Shown: one piece after another, positions 13,287-25,644 of the stretch
How positions within the stretch are numbered: the first letter of the stretch is position 1
Layout of the letters: the number at the start of each line of letters is the position of its first letter
DNA from: Trochalopteron elliotii
Lineage: Eukaryota; Chordata; Aves; Passeriformes; Leiothrichidae
NCBI GenBank assembly: GCA_024734555.1
Contig: JANPWX010000062.1
Span: 1,217,541-1,281,540, forward strand
DNA length: 64,000 bases
Reading direction: 5' to 3'
Notes under the pieces: model-generated
The model's input: only the letters and a program-made list of their open reading frames with translations
Databases searched by the model: none
Told to the model about the DNA's origin: nothing
Program-made: the position numbers and the translations under genes

Positions 13287-14412
13287 CCTGCAATAGTTAG
13301 ATCCAGACTAAGTTGGTGACACTGCTAAGTTTTCAATTATACCATCAATAAATTCCTGACTTTAAATACATTCTTTTATTGTTCCTTAAAACTATGAGTT
13401 TGGATGTTTTGGATCTAGACATAGGTAAGGAAACATAATTTATTACAGTCATTGCCGCACACATAGGGTTTGACTCCCTTGAACTGAAAGAAGATATGTA
13501 TGAAGAGGCTGCACTGACTTAAACCTGCAGTGAATTTCTCCTACAGGACATGTTTAAATTAATTCTGCTGGAATTTTTTTTTAATGAACTATTCATAAAA
13601 TGCTATGAACAGCTTTCATAATTGCCTAGAATTTCTGTTGAAGAAATGTACATCAGTAGATTCAAAGCACTGCATGGACTTTCCCAGTCTGTTAATATCT
13701 GTAAGAAGTATTGCCTAGAGTGATACTGAAAAGAAAGAGAAGCTAGATAGAGGATGTAAAAACCCGTCTACAGGGTGATGAAGAATTTATATTATTATTC
13801 TGTATTTTTCTTTGTCTTTTTCCTTTTTGTATATGTTTGTCTGCCTGTGGTTTTTTTTTGCAATAAGTACTGTAGCAATAATAACAAGATGATGCACATG
13901 AGGGTTCAGTCCAATAAAACTGTGAAGAGATCGTATTTTTTTCTATTCATTTCTGTTTCCTACTAAAAGAAACAAGGTATTAATGTCAAAATGAATGGTA
14001 TTCCATTTAGTAGACTAAAAGTCAAAACACATCTCTACATTTTAGCATACTGGCTGTTAGCACAAAATATTAAGATAAAAGTAATCAGAATAATTATCAA
14101 AATCTTTATGGTTTTCTCTGAGGCACTGGTATCCAATAAGATTTAGGTTGTTAGACTTCCACCCACTCTACTTACCTACCTACTCGATGGCAATAATAGA
14201 CAAATGAAAGCCTGATCAAGACTGCACTGAAATCATTATTTTAGGTAAATGTTTAAATGTTTTCAGGGTAAAGTATAGTTTATTGAAGACTGTACATGTT
14301 TACATGTGCAATAAGACATAAATCATAAGTACTGAACTTCCTCTGAAACTCCATAGACTGATAAGCAGAGTTCCATGATAGGTATTTAGAGAAGTAAAGT
14401 GATCATTCCATT
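13287..14412. other. Unannotated AT-rich sequence
   Basis: I see no gene or recognised repeat. A 63-codon frame at 13775-13966 (+) is rich in Phe/Val/Tyr because of T-rich composition. Confidence 0.55.
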
Positions 14413-14416
14413 CTGA

Positions 14417-14457
<41 letters not shown>

Positions 14458-14483
14458 CTCCCCCTCCTCCCCACCCCCTCTTC
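14413..14483. repeat. (TC)n microsatellite and polypyrimidine tract
   Basis: A TC dinucleotide run (about 14417-14450) passes into T-rich and then C-rich pyrimidines up to about 14483. One strand is nearly all pyrimidine over roughly 70 bp, a composition able to form triplex DNA. It produces Arg/Glu-rich minus-strand open frames that are artefacts. Confidence 0.95.
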
Positions 14484-15705
14484 ATTTGTATTCTTTGGTA
14501 CCTCAGACATTAAGGCATAACCAAAGGCAATATTATACTGCTTACCATAACTGATGGTCAACAAGCTAGATCTTCTTTCCATCAGCAAATAAAATTTCCA
14601 ACATTTTTTCTATAGATTTTTAAGGACCAAACCCTTGCAACTGAACATTAACATTCACATTTACATGTGAAGATAAATGTATCTTTTACCACTACACTTA
14701 GGAATCCCTAAAAGTTACCCTGTTGTAATGTCAACCTAAAACTTAAGAGCATCAAATTAAACATTGTGGTTGGTTCGGCTTAGTTCCAGTTGTCATCAGA
14801 TTATGAAAACAAATCCAAAATGACTCAAAACAAAGAAGCAGAGATTGTATTCTCTTTCTTGATTTTGATGTTTAGAAAAAAGGTCTGATTGCAGTTATTG
14901 TCATACCTGCCATCACATTTAAATATCTGGTTCATACAGCCAGGAAAGGCATAGTGGAACTCTATTTGAAGGCAATGTTAGAAACAAGCTTAAAAAACAT
15001 GTTTACTGGGGTCTTTCAGTGCTACCCAAAACTTTAAAATATTTTTTTTTACATCTGATTCCTGAGAAAATCTAATTATTAATACCATCATAATTATACT
15101 TATCTAAATATACTTAGAAAAAAACCCACCCAAATTTATTGTTGTTACCAAAATGTGTTTTTAAATGTTTGTTTCCTCACAGGACATGAACAGAAGCATA
15201 GAAGATTCCAAGAGGCAACTCCAATGTTATTCACAGCTTAATCTTTTACTATAAAAATAAGGGCAAACCCAAAGGAGAATGTGCTTGCAAAAGAAGCTCT
15301 TGAAATTCAAATGATAAAGTGCTACCTAGAGAGACATTTGCCTGAGAACGTAAAGGACCAGATGCCACAGTTCTGAACCATGAAGTGTCCATGTTATTTC
15401 ATGTGAAGCAGACAGTGAGGAAGAGATGTTACAGTTTAGCATTATTAACTATTTCACTCATTTTCAAAAGATATAATAAAGCAAAAGGCTTCTACAATGT
15501 CTCGGAAAGACACAGAACCAATCACAGAACTGTCACTGGGGAGAAAACAGAGATAAACCAAAAGTGGGTAACAGAAAGGGTACAAGGAACAAACCATTTT
15601 ACAAAAGAACATTAACTTATGAATTAAACTTAAAATTGAAAAATGCACTCCCACACTGAGGCTCATTGCATTTGTCTATAGTTAGATAAGATGAAACTCT
15701 CCTGA
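14484..15705. other. Unannotated AT-rich sequence
   Basis: No gene or element is recognised. The 76- and 70-codon frames at 15385-15666 overlap on opposite strands and match nothing I know. Confidence 0.5.
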
Positions 15706-15746
15706 GGATGGATGGATAGATAGACAGACAGACAGATAGATAGATA
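15706..15746. repeat. Tetranucleotide microsatellite (GGAT/AGAT/AGAC)
   Basis: A compound tetranucleotide run changes from GGAT through AGAT and AGAC back to AGAT over about 41 bp. It could be length-polymorphic. Confidence 0.93.
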
Positions 15747-16888
15747 CACACATATCAAAATTATGCATGTCTATACAAAAGAAAGTTCAAGAACAGTGTG
15801 AACTGGCATAGACATCTTAGGCTGGCTACTCTGAGAAATAGGTAAAATAGAAAAAGTCATCATGGTACACATTTCAGTATAGTGTAGTAAGCAGAATACA
15901 TTCCTATGATTACTGGTTAGCTTGTATAAAATTTATTTATTACCTTCATTAATCAATATGTGAAAGTTAAGATGAATATATCTATCCAAAATGCATGTCT
16001 TCATGTCAACTCTCATTTTAGCAGGTTTAGCATGCTGGTGATTTTTCTCAATGCCTTTTTAAGGTACAAAAACAGCCATTGAAGCAGTAGCTTCACAAAT
16101 TCAGGGGTGTATTTTTTCTACCATTTTGACATGGTGTTTAGGTGCTAAAATGATGGTACAAAACCATGTTGAATATTCTTAGTTAAATCTCAAATTTGTT
16201 CTTGTACTGTACAAAGTCAATGCAGTTGAAGGGTTTTTTTAATAAAAGCAAAATAATTAATGGAAGAACTAATAGTGGGTTGACCTTTTTCACATGTTGA
16301 GAGTAATTGGGCAGATAGAAAAGCTCACAACTTTTTAAAAAGATGATTTCATTATTTTTATTATATTTAGAAAATAACAGATTTTGTGGTCTTTTCATTT
16401 ACCTCCTGGGTAATCAGGCTTTAGTATTAATGGCCTCAAGCTTTTGCTCATAATCATATGATCAGGCTTTTAAAAGTGTAAATTGATCTTTCTACACACT
16501 GAAATTATCTCAGAATCTAAATCTTGAGGAGATGCATTAGCTTCAAGATGAAGAAAAATGTGAGGTTGGAAATACAGCTCTGGAGTTCAGATCAATGGGA
16601 TTTCAGTGGCTTAACCTGACTGCTTAAACTTACTGAGAACTGACACCAGCTCTGAAGTCTCAGAGTTCTTCAGAAACATAAATTGTGCTGTGCTGAACAT
16701 TTCAGTGAATAGAATTTGGCAATCCCTTCCTAGAACTGGTATTCACAACTCTTGGAGTCCATAGGCATCTTATGAAGAAAATTCAGAATGACATCAAAAA
16801 GAAGACTGTTCAGAACAGGGCCAGTTTGAAAGGGGGTGGGAGGAGAGGGCTATTTGGAAACAAGAGGGTGGCAGGCTCACTGTTCATG
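15747..16888. other. Unannotated sequence
   Basis: I see no gene or recognised repeat up to the target-site duplication of the next LTR. A short G-rich stretch lies at about 16830-16870. Confidence 0.5.
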
Positions 16889-17403
16889 GTAGATTGTGGT
16901 GGTTTCTCCCTGGGGGGCTGCTACCGGCAGGCTGCTTACCCCAGACCAACCACAATAGTTTGTGTGGATCCCTCAGATCTGCTAGCTGGAAGCGTGGTTG
17001 AGGCTTTGGAATGAAGAGCGAGCTTCTGCAGTGGGTTTGAAAGGTGTTTATTGTGCAGCTCCACGTGCAAAAGGCACAGCTCAGCCTGTCCTTCTCCCTT
17101 ATGTACCCCAGGACACAGCCTGAGGCCACAGGAGAATTTGGGCCAATGGATGGGAAGGGGTTGGGTGTTCTAGAGTGGGACACTCAGCAGGACAATTGAA
17201 GAGGGCAGGTGTCTGAGCACCTGGCCAAATGGGAGATGATTTCTCTTCAAGTTTCCAGGGTGATTGACAAGGGGCTCCCCTCTGGGAGATACCATAGGGG
17301 TCAGGGGATGGGTGAGAGAATTCGGGAAGGGACATACCAACATGATATAAATAAAATACATATAAAACTTTAAAAGGCTTAATCATGCATTGCAACAGTA
17401 GAT
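16889..17403 (-). mobile_element. Solo LTR A (copy 1), minus strand, with 6-bp TSD
   Basis: The LTR body is 16895-17397 (503 bp), flanked on both sides by the exact direct repeat GTAGAT (16889-16894 and 17398-17403). It begins TGTGGTGGTTTCTCC and ends TGCATTGCAACA, giving the TG...CA termini of a retroviral LTR. On the minus strand it has a TATA-like box (GGGTACATAAGGGAG) and an AATAAA (complement of 17046-17051). In that reading its order is U3, TATA, AATAAA, then U5 ending CCACCACA. It aligns end to end with the copy at 25651-26151. A 6-bp duplication suits alpha/beta-like (class II) avian ERVs better than ERVL, which usually gives 5 bp. No gag, pol or env remains, so it is a solo LTR. Confidence 0.93.
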
Positions 17404-19859
17404 GGTTTCATTTTTATACTGAATTTACTTCTCTCAAATTTTTTGACATTGCACAGTATTTTCATTTATAAGAGTGATTCTACAGTGCACTGAAATCACA
17501 CTGAAAGTAAAAATTACACTTGGCAGAGCATACCAGTTCAGATATAAATGTGATTCTTAGTAGAGATCTCTATAATATGCTCACTGTCACGATGCTGGAT
17601 GTCCCCTGTCTCAAGAAAGAAATACATGGTTTGGAGCAAGCTCAAGCCTATTGCTCTCTTCCATTTCTTTTTGCTGATTGTTTTTTATTGAAACAATTTA
17701 GAATAAAAAATTTACACAACCATATGTTCCCATCAACTAATGTAGCTATCCACATACAGTAAAGGACAGCCTGTAGTGCCCTTTGTGTTAGTCTGTTTTT
17801 CTTAGCAGCAGGAGTAGTCAGTCCATTTTTTCTTCCCTAAGCTTCATAAGCATGCTGCCCTTACCCATCATCTCTGAATTTTCTCTCATTGTAGTTGATT
17901 GGTCACAAACAGCCATAGAATCCAATAGGAGACAGACGAAATTAATGAATTACTGGTATTCCTTTTTTATGGATGGTGACACCAGTCTGCAATCTCTATT
18001 ATATATTTTTCTAAAGTAGTAAGTCATTATATTAGCACTTTGAATACTATAGAATATATTTTGATGAAAGCCATGAGACTTGCAAAAGAGGAGGTGCTTA
18101 AGCAGCTAAGTGATTTTTCTTCAGACATTCTGTTTGAGTAAAATACCTACAGACTGCCTGAGGCATGCTTATGCACTTTAATCACTTAGTGAATGTCAGC
18201 CTTACTGGATTTTCTGAGAATATCACAAATTAAGAGGTTTCTAAGTCAGCCAGACACATGAAATGAAACATCTGAATCTGCAAGTCTTCTACCAATTCTG
18301 GAAAGGTTAGTGAGCTCTGATGTTAGCATTTTTTGGAGCACGAACTTCAAGAAGGTAATGTTGAAATAGGGTAAACTCAGATTTTCTAAGTAAGGAATAT
18401 AACTAAAAATGGATCTTAAATCACTCTTCCTTTTCCCCTCTGTTTTCTTGGGGTAGTCCCATTTCACTCCAGCAAACTTCAGTGATTAGTAGGGCCTAGG
18501 AACATCAGTTTGCTTCCTTCCTTTAGAGCTTTCCTATCTCTCTATGAAGTGAAATGGGGAGTTATATTCATTGGATGTAGAATTTTACTAATAATTTGAA
18601 CAGTAAAAATATAAATTAGAAACTAATTTAATTTCTGTCTATGCAATTATGAGTACTTACCACATTTTTTAAACTTTTTCAGTACATATCACACAAAACT
18701 TAATTTTTAAAACAGAACATATGTAACTGTCACCTAAAATTTATTTCTGTGAAAGAGGGAGTTATTACTAATCCAGCAGAGATCAAAACAGGCTTCTCAA
18801 TTGACTTTTCAACATATGTGCCTACTGGTTTCCACTCCAAGCTCCTCCAAGACACATCACAGTTTGATGTATGTATTTACGAATCATATAATGATACTAC
18901 TCTGAGTAAAAGCTTTATTTCAAGACAATCATCTCAAGTAACTTAGTAAATAATAGCCATTATTCATTTAGCAGAAGAGGAAATACTACTAGAACAATAC
19001 TTCTGTGTAAAAAATTTTACTTATTGAAATAAATTATAAAGAAATATACAGGACAGGAAAATGATAAGTTGCAGATTTATTCCTTTTTCCTCTCTCGTTT
19101 TTAAAAGCACTATCACTTGCCAGAAGGATTCATCAAAAAGAATTAAGGATTTCGTTCACTCATTCCTTCCCCCAAAAAGGAAAGCTATTTTTTCCTAACC
19201 AGTCCTAGAACATTCACCATCAACACCTTGGTCCTATGCATTGCACAGAAGATTTGCAAGCCTGAAATGAGATTCCCTACTCAAACAGAAACTCAACCAA
19301 ATTGGATGGTACTGAAGTGTCAAAGGGCACAAATGGCTGGCTCACAGAGATACGCAGTAGTATGTGGCCAGCTGCACCTCTTTGTTCATTTTGCATTTCC
19401 AGTGGGCTAATTGTCTAATACTTTGCTAAGGAATCAAGAAACTTATTTCAAGATTTTTACTCTGATGCTGTGCAGGATTTTATTGCAGACTGAGTGCTGT
19501 ATTTTCCATGTAGAGTACCCCTCCCAGGGTATTTTTCCAGTGTTTCTTTTATTAACATAAATAATTAAAAACTTACAGTACAAGAAAAAAATTATTCCTC
19601 ATCTCACTGCTTAGGGAACCTACAGGAAATGTGAGTCTTTCCTTCAATAACTTTTGTAACATCATGTATGCATGTATTTTTCTTCTCCCAAAGCCCCACA
19701 GTATCTTTGTGACTAAAGCTAAGCAGTCTTCAGGCACTTTATTTTCAGAATTCATTTTAGTCATATTTTAGCTTTAGGAAGAATTTTACCCTCCTTATTA
19801 GATTAGCCTTGTGGAGGAAAGGTATTTCAATTTTTGTTCATCAGTGAAGGGAGACTGTG
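17404..19859. other. Unannotated AT-rich sequence
   Basis: No gene or mobile element is recognised. Open frames of 60-80 codons (17520-17762 +, 18246-18467 -, 18749-18946 +, 19228-19410 +) lack recognisable domains. Confidence 0.5.
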
Positions 19860-20140
19860 ATGTTGGGTTTAAAAACTTTATTGTACCAACTTAGCAATTA
19901 CGCAGTACACATTATCATTCAAAAATGTTACAGTTGAGTGGGATTCTTGAAATGGGGTACATTACAGAAATGACATCTACTGTTTAGGACATGTGAGGTC
20001 CTCTTCCTGTTCTGGCCGTTTGGCCACTACTCCTGGGGCTGGAATGGGATCAGGAACTGCACAGTAAACATGTCAGCTGCAGACCTGGAGGTACACTGTA
20101 TTTCCACAGAACATATTCTTCACAAGAAATGAGAGAAAGC
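19860..20140 (-). other. Possible terminal exon or retrocopy 3' end, minus strand
   Basis: Read on the minus strand, a pyrimidine-rich stretch ending TTTCCTCAG at 20141 resembles a splice acceptor. From 20140 an open phase runs about 30 codons to a TGA (complement of 20050-20052). Some 170 bp further on comes GTACAATAAAGTTTTT, with an AATAAA polyadenylation signal (complement of 19878-19883). Acceptor, short open phase, stop and polyadenylation signal in this order is what a last exon, or the 3' end of a noncoding transcript, would show. I do not recognise the peptide, and a 30-codon open phase is easily due to chance, so this is only a candidate. Confidence 0.2.
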
Positions 20141-20830
20141 CTGAGGAAACAACAGCAGTCAAAGTGGAAAAGGGCTTCTGCTTTTCAGGTATTCGATGGA
20201 CAAAAATTAAGAGCAAGAAGATAGTGTATTTGTATCAAATAGCATGATTTACAAGCACATATTCTGTTCTGGATAAATGACTGCCAGATAAAATATCATG
20301 TCCATCTAAAATAGTGAGAGTTTAGTTAACTTACCAGCTATGACAACTCTCTTATCTTTCATTTTGTGGTATTCACAACAACTATGTTGTCAATGCACAA
20401 GAAAATAATAAAATAAAATCTAGCCATAAGGTTTGGAAATAAAATCCATACTGGATTTGTACCCTCTAACTCTGCAGTTCTGACAGAAATAAAAGAGTTG
20501 AAGTTATTTTATAGTCATTAAAATGAGCAGATTTTCTTCATGATGCACTTAATAGAGAGTTCTGTTGAGTAAGGTGCCATTAACACACATTTATTCTGAA
20601 AGAAATGACTCATTTAATTTGTCACTTCCCTTAATAAGAAATTTGTGTGGGGACCCTTGAACAACTATCCTGCACTATTTCTTACAATCTGTATAAAAAT
20701 GACAACATCAGAAGATGAAAAACAATATACTACATACCGAACTATTTCCCAACAGGGCAATCAGCCAACACACCTGTGATCTCATTCCTGAAAACTCTTC
20801 ATCCAACCACCAGTATAATCAAGAAACATG
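20141..20830. other. Unannotated AT-rich sequence
   Basis: Nothing recognised. Confidence 0.5.
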
Positions 20831-21064
20831 CAATCATAGAATCATTTAGCTTGGAAAAGACCTTTAAAATTATTGAGCCCAACCATAAACCTAACATGGA
20901 CAAGTCCACCGCCAAACCATGTCACTAAGTGCCATATCTCTAAGACTTTTCAAAATCTCCAACAATGGTGACTTGACCACTTTCCTTGAAAGCCTATTCC
21001 AATGCTTGATAACTCTTTCAGTATTCTTTTTTCTTAATATCCAATTTAAACCTCTTGTACATAA
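20831..21064 (-). mobile_element. CR1 LINE fragment, minus strand
   Basis: About 230 bp starting AATCATAGAATCATTTAGC, the complement of a CR1 3' end. It continues through CTTGGAAAAGACCTTTAAAA, CCAACCATAAACCTAACA, AAGTCCACCGCCAAACCATG and CTAATGTCC-type sequence into TATCCAATTTAAACCTCTTG. This order fits a CR1 subfamily different from the 10.3- and 56-kb copies. The copy is quite diverged, with many transitions. It fades out at about 21064, where 5' truncation or decay hides the end. Overlapping 61- and 62-codon frames on both strands are by-products. Confidence 0.9.
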
Positions 21065-21545
21065 ACTTGAGGACACTTATCCCAGATGCTTCATGCCTAT
21101 CCATTGACATTCATGAACCACAGAGTATTGTAAGGTACATATCCCTTTAATCTTTTATCTAAATTACAACGATCTTGATCTCTTTAGCTGTCAAAAAAAA
21201 AATCAGAGAAAATTAAAAAAAAAAAGAAGAAAAAATGAAGTCTATGTAATGCAGAGAAGTTTCACTCCAAATTAATCATCAGCACCCAAGAGAATAAGCT
21301 GACTGACTGGGGAGAGACTACTTACAAGAACATTTTCTCAGTTTAGGAACAAATTTAGGAGAAAACACTCTAGAATGAGTTGCCTTCTCTATAAGGGTTC
21401 CAAAAATCCCTTTCCATGAACAGGAAGTGAGTACTAGTGGATGAAAGTGAAAAAAACTCCAACAGTTTATTGACAGACAGAATGCCCACCAGGCACAGGA
21501 AAAAGGTAAATGTTAGATGTTAAACTGTCAGACTTTACTCCCCTC
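21065..21545. other. Unannotated sequence with A-rich runs
   Basis: Contains A-rich stretches at about 21196-21236. No gene or known repeat is seen. Confidence 0.5.
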
Positions 21546-21575
21546 ACATACACACACACACACACACACACGCAC
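21546..21575. repeat. (CA)n microsatellite
   Basis: A CA dinucleotide run of about 30 bp, interrupted once near each end (TA, CG). It explains the Thr/His run of the plus-strand frame and the Cys/Val run of the minus-strand frame around it. Confidence 0.95.
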
Positions 21576-23579
21576 TGGAACAAAAACCCAAAATGCCAGG
21601 GAAAAAAAAAGATCCCTTCCAACACAGACCCTTCAGTGATTCTACGATTGCAAGAAGACCATTTATCTTCCAGCTGTGGGAATACAGTTGTTGGCAGACA
21701 CCTCTTCAAAGGTACTTTGTCCAAAGGCAACCATCTCATGGTATTATAAAACTTTTGTTCACTTTGATGTGGTCATTAATACAGAGATTCAAGTCATTTA
21801 ACACTAAGTAAAAGAGAGAAGGTCATAATATCTGCAGCAACAAAATCATAACAATTGAGCAAGAACAAATTTTTAACACATTACAGTGAAATAAAGACTA
21901 AAGAAGAAAAACTTTGAGGCAGAACCAGAACAAAAAGAGACATAAAGCAATCTGGTATTTGCAATAACTCTATTTCAAGCACAATGTTGTCACTAGGACA
22001 GAGATGTTGTTCAACAGTCTTGGAAATGAGTAAGCACATAAATGTTGGATGCACTAAAATCGAAAGTACATTAGAAGTTGCATTTCATCTTCACTGCATG
22101 GGCAGTGATGTAGAAGACATGATTCATTGACTAAAAATAAGAGGCGGAGATGAAGATGTCCTTGAAAATGCCCTTAGTATTCTAACTGACCTTTTCTCTC
22201 TGGGAAATAATATGGTTTATGAAACATTTGTCTTCAGCCAGGGAAGACAAAAGGAAATGAAAAGCTGACCAGCTTTCCTGCCAGATCATACCAATTGGCA
22301 TGCATATGGAGTGTATTGAGCTGGATCTTTCAATCAAAATGTAAATCATGTGTCATTACTTATTATCCAGGCTCTGAGCAAGCTTCCTCCAAGCCAAAAC
22401 TCATGGCTGACAGATTTTTGAACACTAAATGTGTAGTGATACCAGCAGAGATACAGACTCAACACAGGAAAACTGATGTGCAATTTATTAGCATACCAAA
22501 AGGAAACGAGACGATATTCTAAGAAAGCCAAGCCTCATAAAATTATGTGGATATTGAGATATTTACAGAAGCTGAAGCAGATAACCTACATTGGAAGATA
22601 AATTCCTCTTTATAAAGCTTTGATAGTAGTAAGCACAGAAATAAACCCAAACAAACCCTCTAACAAACCTTTATGGAGTTCATACTCTCTGTAATCAAAA
22701 TTGAAATCACGTAGGAGTATAGAAGAAATGCCATTGTGAATTTGAAAAAATTGAAGTCATTTACTTAAGGAGTATGGTAGCAAATTATACAGATTCAAAA
22801 GAAGCAAAATACATTATGAAAATCTTTGGGAAATACAAAAGATATAAAAGTAGAAAGTAAGAGATAAAACCAAGGAGAAATACTCAAGAAATATGTTATT
22901 TGAGATATGATTTTTCAATAGAAGACTCCACAGAAATTAACTGAAAAAAGAAAATGTAAAAGCCAGAATATGGCATATGAAAGCAGATTTAAGATTTCAG
23001 GAAACTCGAGGTTGAAAACACACAGGATACACAGGAGAAAACAAAATGGTTTTCATAAAAACAGGGAACAAACATAAAGGTCTGGCAGACTAGAGTGTAA
23101 GAAAGGATGCATTGCCAAAAATAGCTCAGAAAATGAAATACATACTGCTGGTAAAAATCTGAATACACTTTGATAGTAAAGACGAGGAAATACATACAAC
23201 CTAACCTGCTATTCTGAATATTTCAAGGATTTAAAAAAAGAAAAGACAAGGCGATTTGTAAGAAAGACAGAAATTAACAAAGAAGTTGACAGAATTCAGG
23301 AAAGTTCACAAAGAAAAATTAGTTTGCTAGAAGGATTATTAACATTATTTCAGTGAACAGAGGAAGGTGGGCAGCTGAAACATGACATGGTTCCTATCCA
23401 TGAAAAGTACCTCAATGCAGAGTAGCAAAGATGTCCACATAACATTTTTTTGAAATAAAAATCACAGGTTTATGACACAGATATAATAACCTAATAATAT
23501 GGTCTGATAAGTCAAGCATTCACATCAGAAATAAAAGGTGTTGCATGTCATTTATGTTATCTCATTTTTCATGCCAGAG
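21576..23579. other. Unannotated A-rich sequence
   Basis: I see no gene or recognised element. From about 22700 to 23470 the plus strand is rich in A and G. Confidence 0.5.
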
Positions 23580-23930
23580 CCCATCAGACCCTGGGACCCT
23601 TCTGGGTCTCCTCATGTCTGCCTGCCCAGGGCTCAGGGCCGTACCTCCGCCCCCAGCACCGTGAGGCTCTGTCCCTGCACTGCTGCAGCCGGGCTCTGCT
23701 GGTCATGGCCACGGCTGACCCGGGGCTATCCACGACTCCGCAGCCCAGCCCCGGCCTGGCTGGGCCCAGGAAGGTGCCTGAGGATGGGGCTGAGGTGCCT
23801 GGATGGCCGCAGCAGGACAGTCTGTGTAGTGAGGCCCAGCCTGGCTGCCCTGAAGGGCCTCTTCTGGTGCTGTTTCCTGGCCCAGGGAGTTTCCAGTTGC
23901 CATGTCCAGGACAGTCAGTTGTGCAGTACA
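23580..23930. other. GC-rich patch of unknown origin
   Basis: About 350 bp is strikingly rich in G and C, with several CpG sites (around 23640-23810), in AT-rich surroundings. Its edges are fairly sharp. It contains overlapping open frames on both strands: 150 codons at 23538-23990 (+), 129 at 23584-23973 (-), plus shorter ones. Low stop-codon frequency in GC-rich DNA explains these, and none has a domain I recognise. Possible sources are a diverged transposon 5' region, a retrocopied gene fragment or a small CpG island. I cannot choose among them. Confidence 0.5.
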
Positions 23931-25644
23931 AATTCAGTCTGGTACAGTCTTTCATTACGTAAACCCTGGCCAAGTTTTCCTCTGCTATGATCCTACACCT
24001 GAATCACTGAGCCAACAAAGCCAACAATATCAGCCTAAAAAGAGACTGCTTTCTGCTCATGGTGGTGCATGCTTCTTGGTTTGCATACATAAATTATTTC
24101 TACTCTGCTGTGAATGCACTTTCTTTTTTTCCTGCAAATCTATCACTTGAACAATGACTTATTTTTTACTAAGCTTTCCCAAAATAAGGTAATGTAATTA
24201 CTCCCATTTCACAGCTTAAATGACATGCAATAAAATTACAGTGAAAAGCACACTCTCATTTTGTGTGTCTGTACGTTCCTTTCCTAGCCTAATACCGCTA
24301 ACTACACATTTTAAATCTCCTACTGATTCCAATTAGAGCCCAGAAAACTAGAAAGTTTTGTTATTCAAATTCAATAGTTAAAAATTTTACCACTATCATG
24401 TTATAAAAGTTAGTAAAGAAGAAAACTGAATGCGAGAAATCATAAGAAAGCAGCAAATCAAATCCAAGTCCTCAGACAGATTTCAGCTGCTTTAACTATG
24501 ACTCTGTCTTTTCTCTATGTATTTGGCAGTCTTATTTCACATATGACTTGGCACATATCCAAAAAATGAGATATTCTTTCCAAAGTACACTATCCATCCA
24601 TAGACAACAATTCCTTATATTTCTGTAATTTATAAATTTTCACACAGCTAATTCCTATATCAAAGAGATGCCTGGGTGTCTTCCTGAAAAAAAGGAAGTA
24701 AAAGGAAACATGTTTAATAAATCCGTATATATATATATTTTTTTTTAAAAGTGATGTAACTTTGTTGGTGAAATAAATTTATGTGAAAACGTTGAGGCAT
24801 TATCCCCAAATGTGAGAGAGAGTTTTGAAAAATATTTAGGTCTGACTTTTTAAATATTTGATAGCTTTAACAATGATATTAAATATCTTGCATCCCTTAG
24901 ACAAGAAAATTACATTTTTGCATATATATACACACCCAAGAATTTGCTATTTGTCTAGTAAAAACTTGGCAATCGCGTCAAAATGCACCAAGTAGTATAG
25001 TTACAACAATTCTCATGGCCCAGACCAATACATAAAAGTTTTGTCAGTAATATGTTTTAAATGTTTATACAAATAATTTCAGTTTTTCTGCTCTTCTTTG
25101 GTTTAAGCCTCATATTTTCATTGTCCAGACTCCTGTTATCAGCAGCATTAGTTTTCTTTGAGGGGGGAAATGGTGGGATGCCTAGCTACTCAACTGTATA
25201 ACATATTCTATGCAAAGAGGGATTTTAAAGCTCTTGGTGTTGTCTCTTTCTTCCTGAGCCTTGGGATCTTTTTAATTTTATGTTTCTTCATCACAGTTTA
25301 CTTCCTTCTTACTGATTCCCATCTGAAATTCGAAAGTTGTATATTGGCCTTTCCCAGCTTCAGCTGGTATAAAGGGCTGCTGTTGGTTTCAAAATTATTG
25401 CCTAGGTTTGTCAGGTCTTCAGCATGTAATCTACTCACAGAGCTTCAGCTAGTCAGTTGGATCAGTTCATAGAAACTTGACTACTAGTCAGTTGTTAAAA
25501 ACACATAAAACAAATGAAATCATGCCAATGTGCCACAAACGTCCTTAAAATGTGGCAATTCAATAAGAAGCCTACAGTTGGGATTTTTTTTCAGTTATGG
25601 CAAAAATCATATTTAGCATTCCATATAGAAGTCACAAAAGTGCA
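23931..25644. other. Unannotated AT-rich sequence
   Basis: Nothing recognised apart from a short (TA)n run at about 24725-24740. A 104-codon frame at 25158-25472 (+) has a hydrophobic stretch but no recognisable family. Confidence 0.5.

Noticed and set aside
14300..14588. Arg/Glu-repeat frames, minus strand
   Set aside because: They are translations of the TC microsatellite.
23538..23990. 150-codon frame in the GC-rich patch as a gene
   Set aside because: GC-rich DNA has few stops, long frames occur on both strands, and neither has a recognisable domain.
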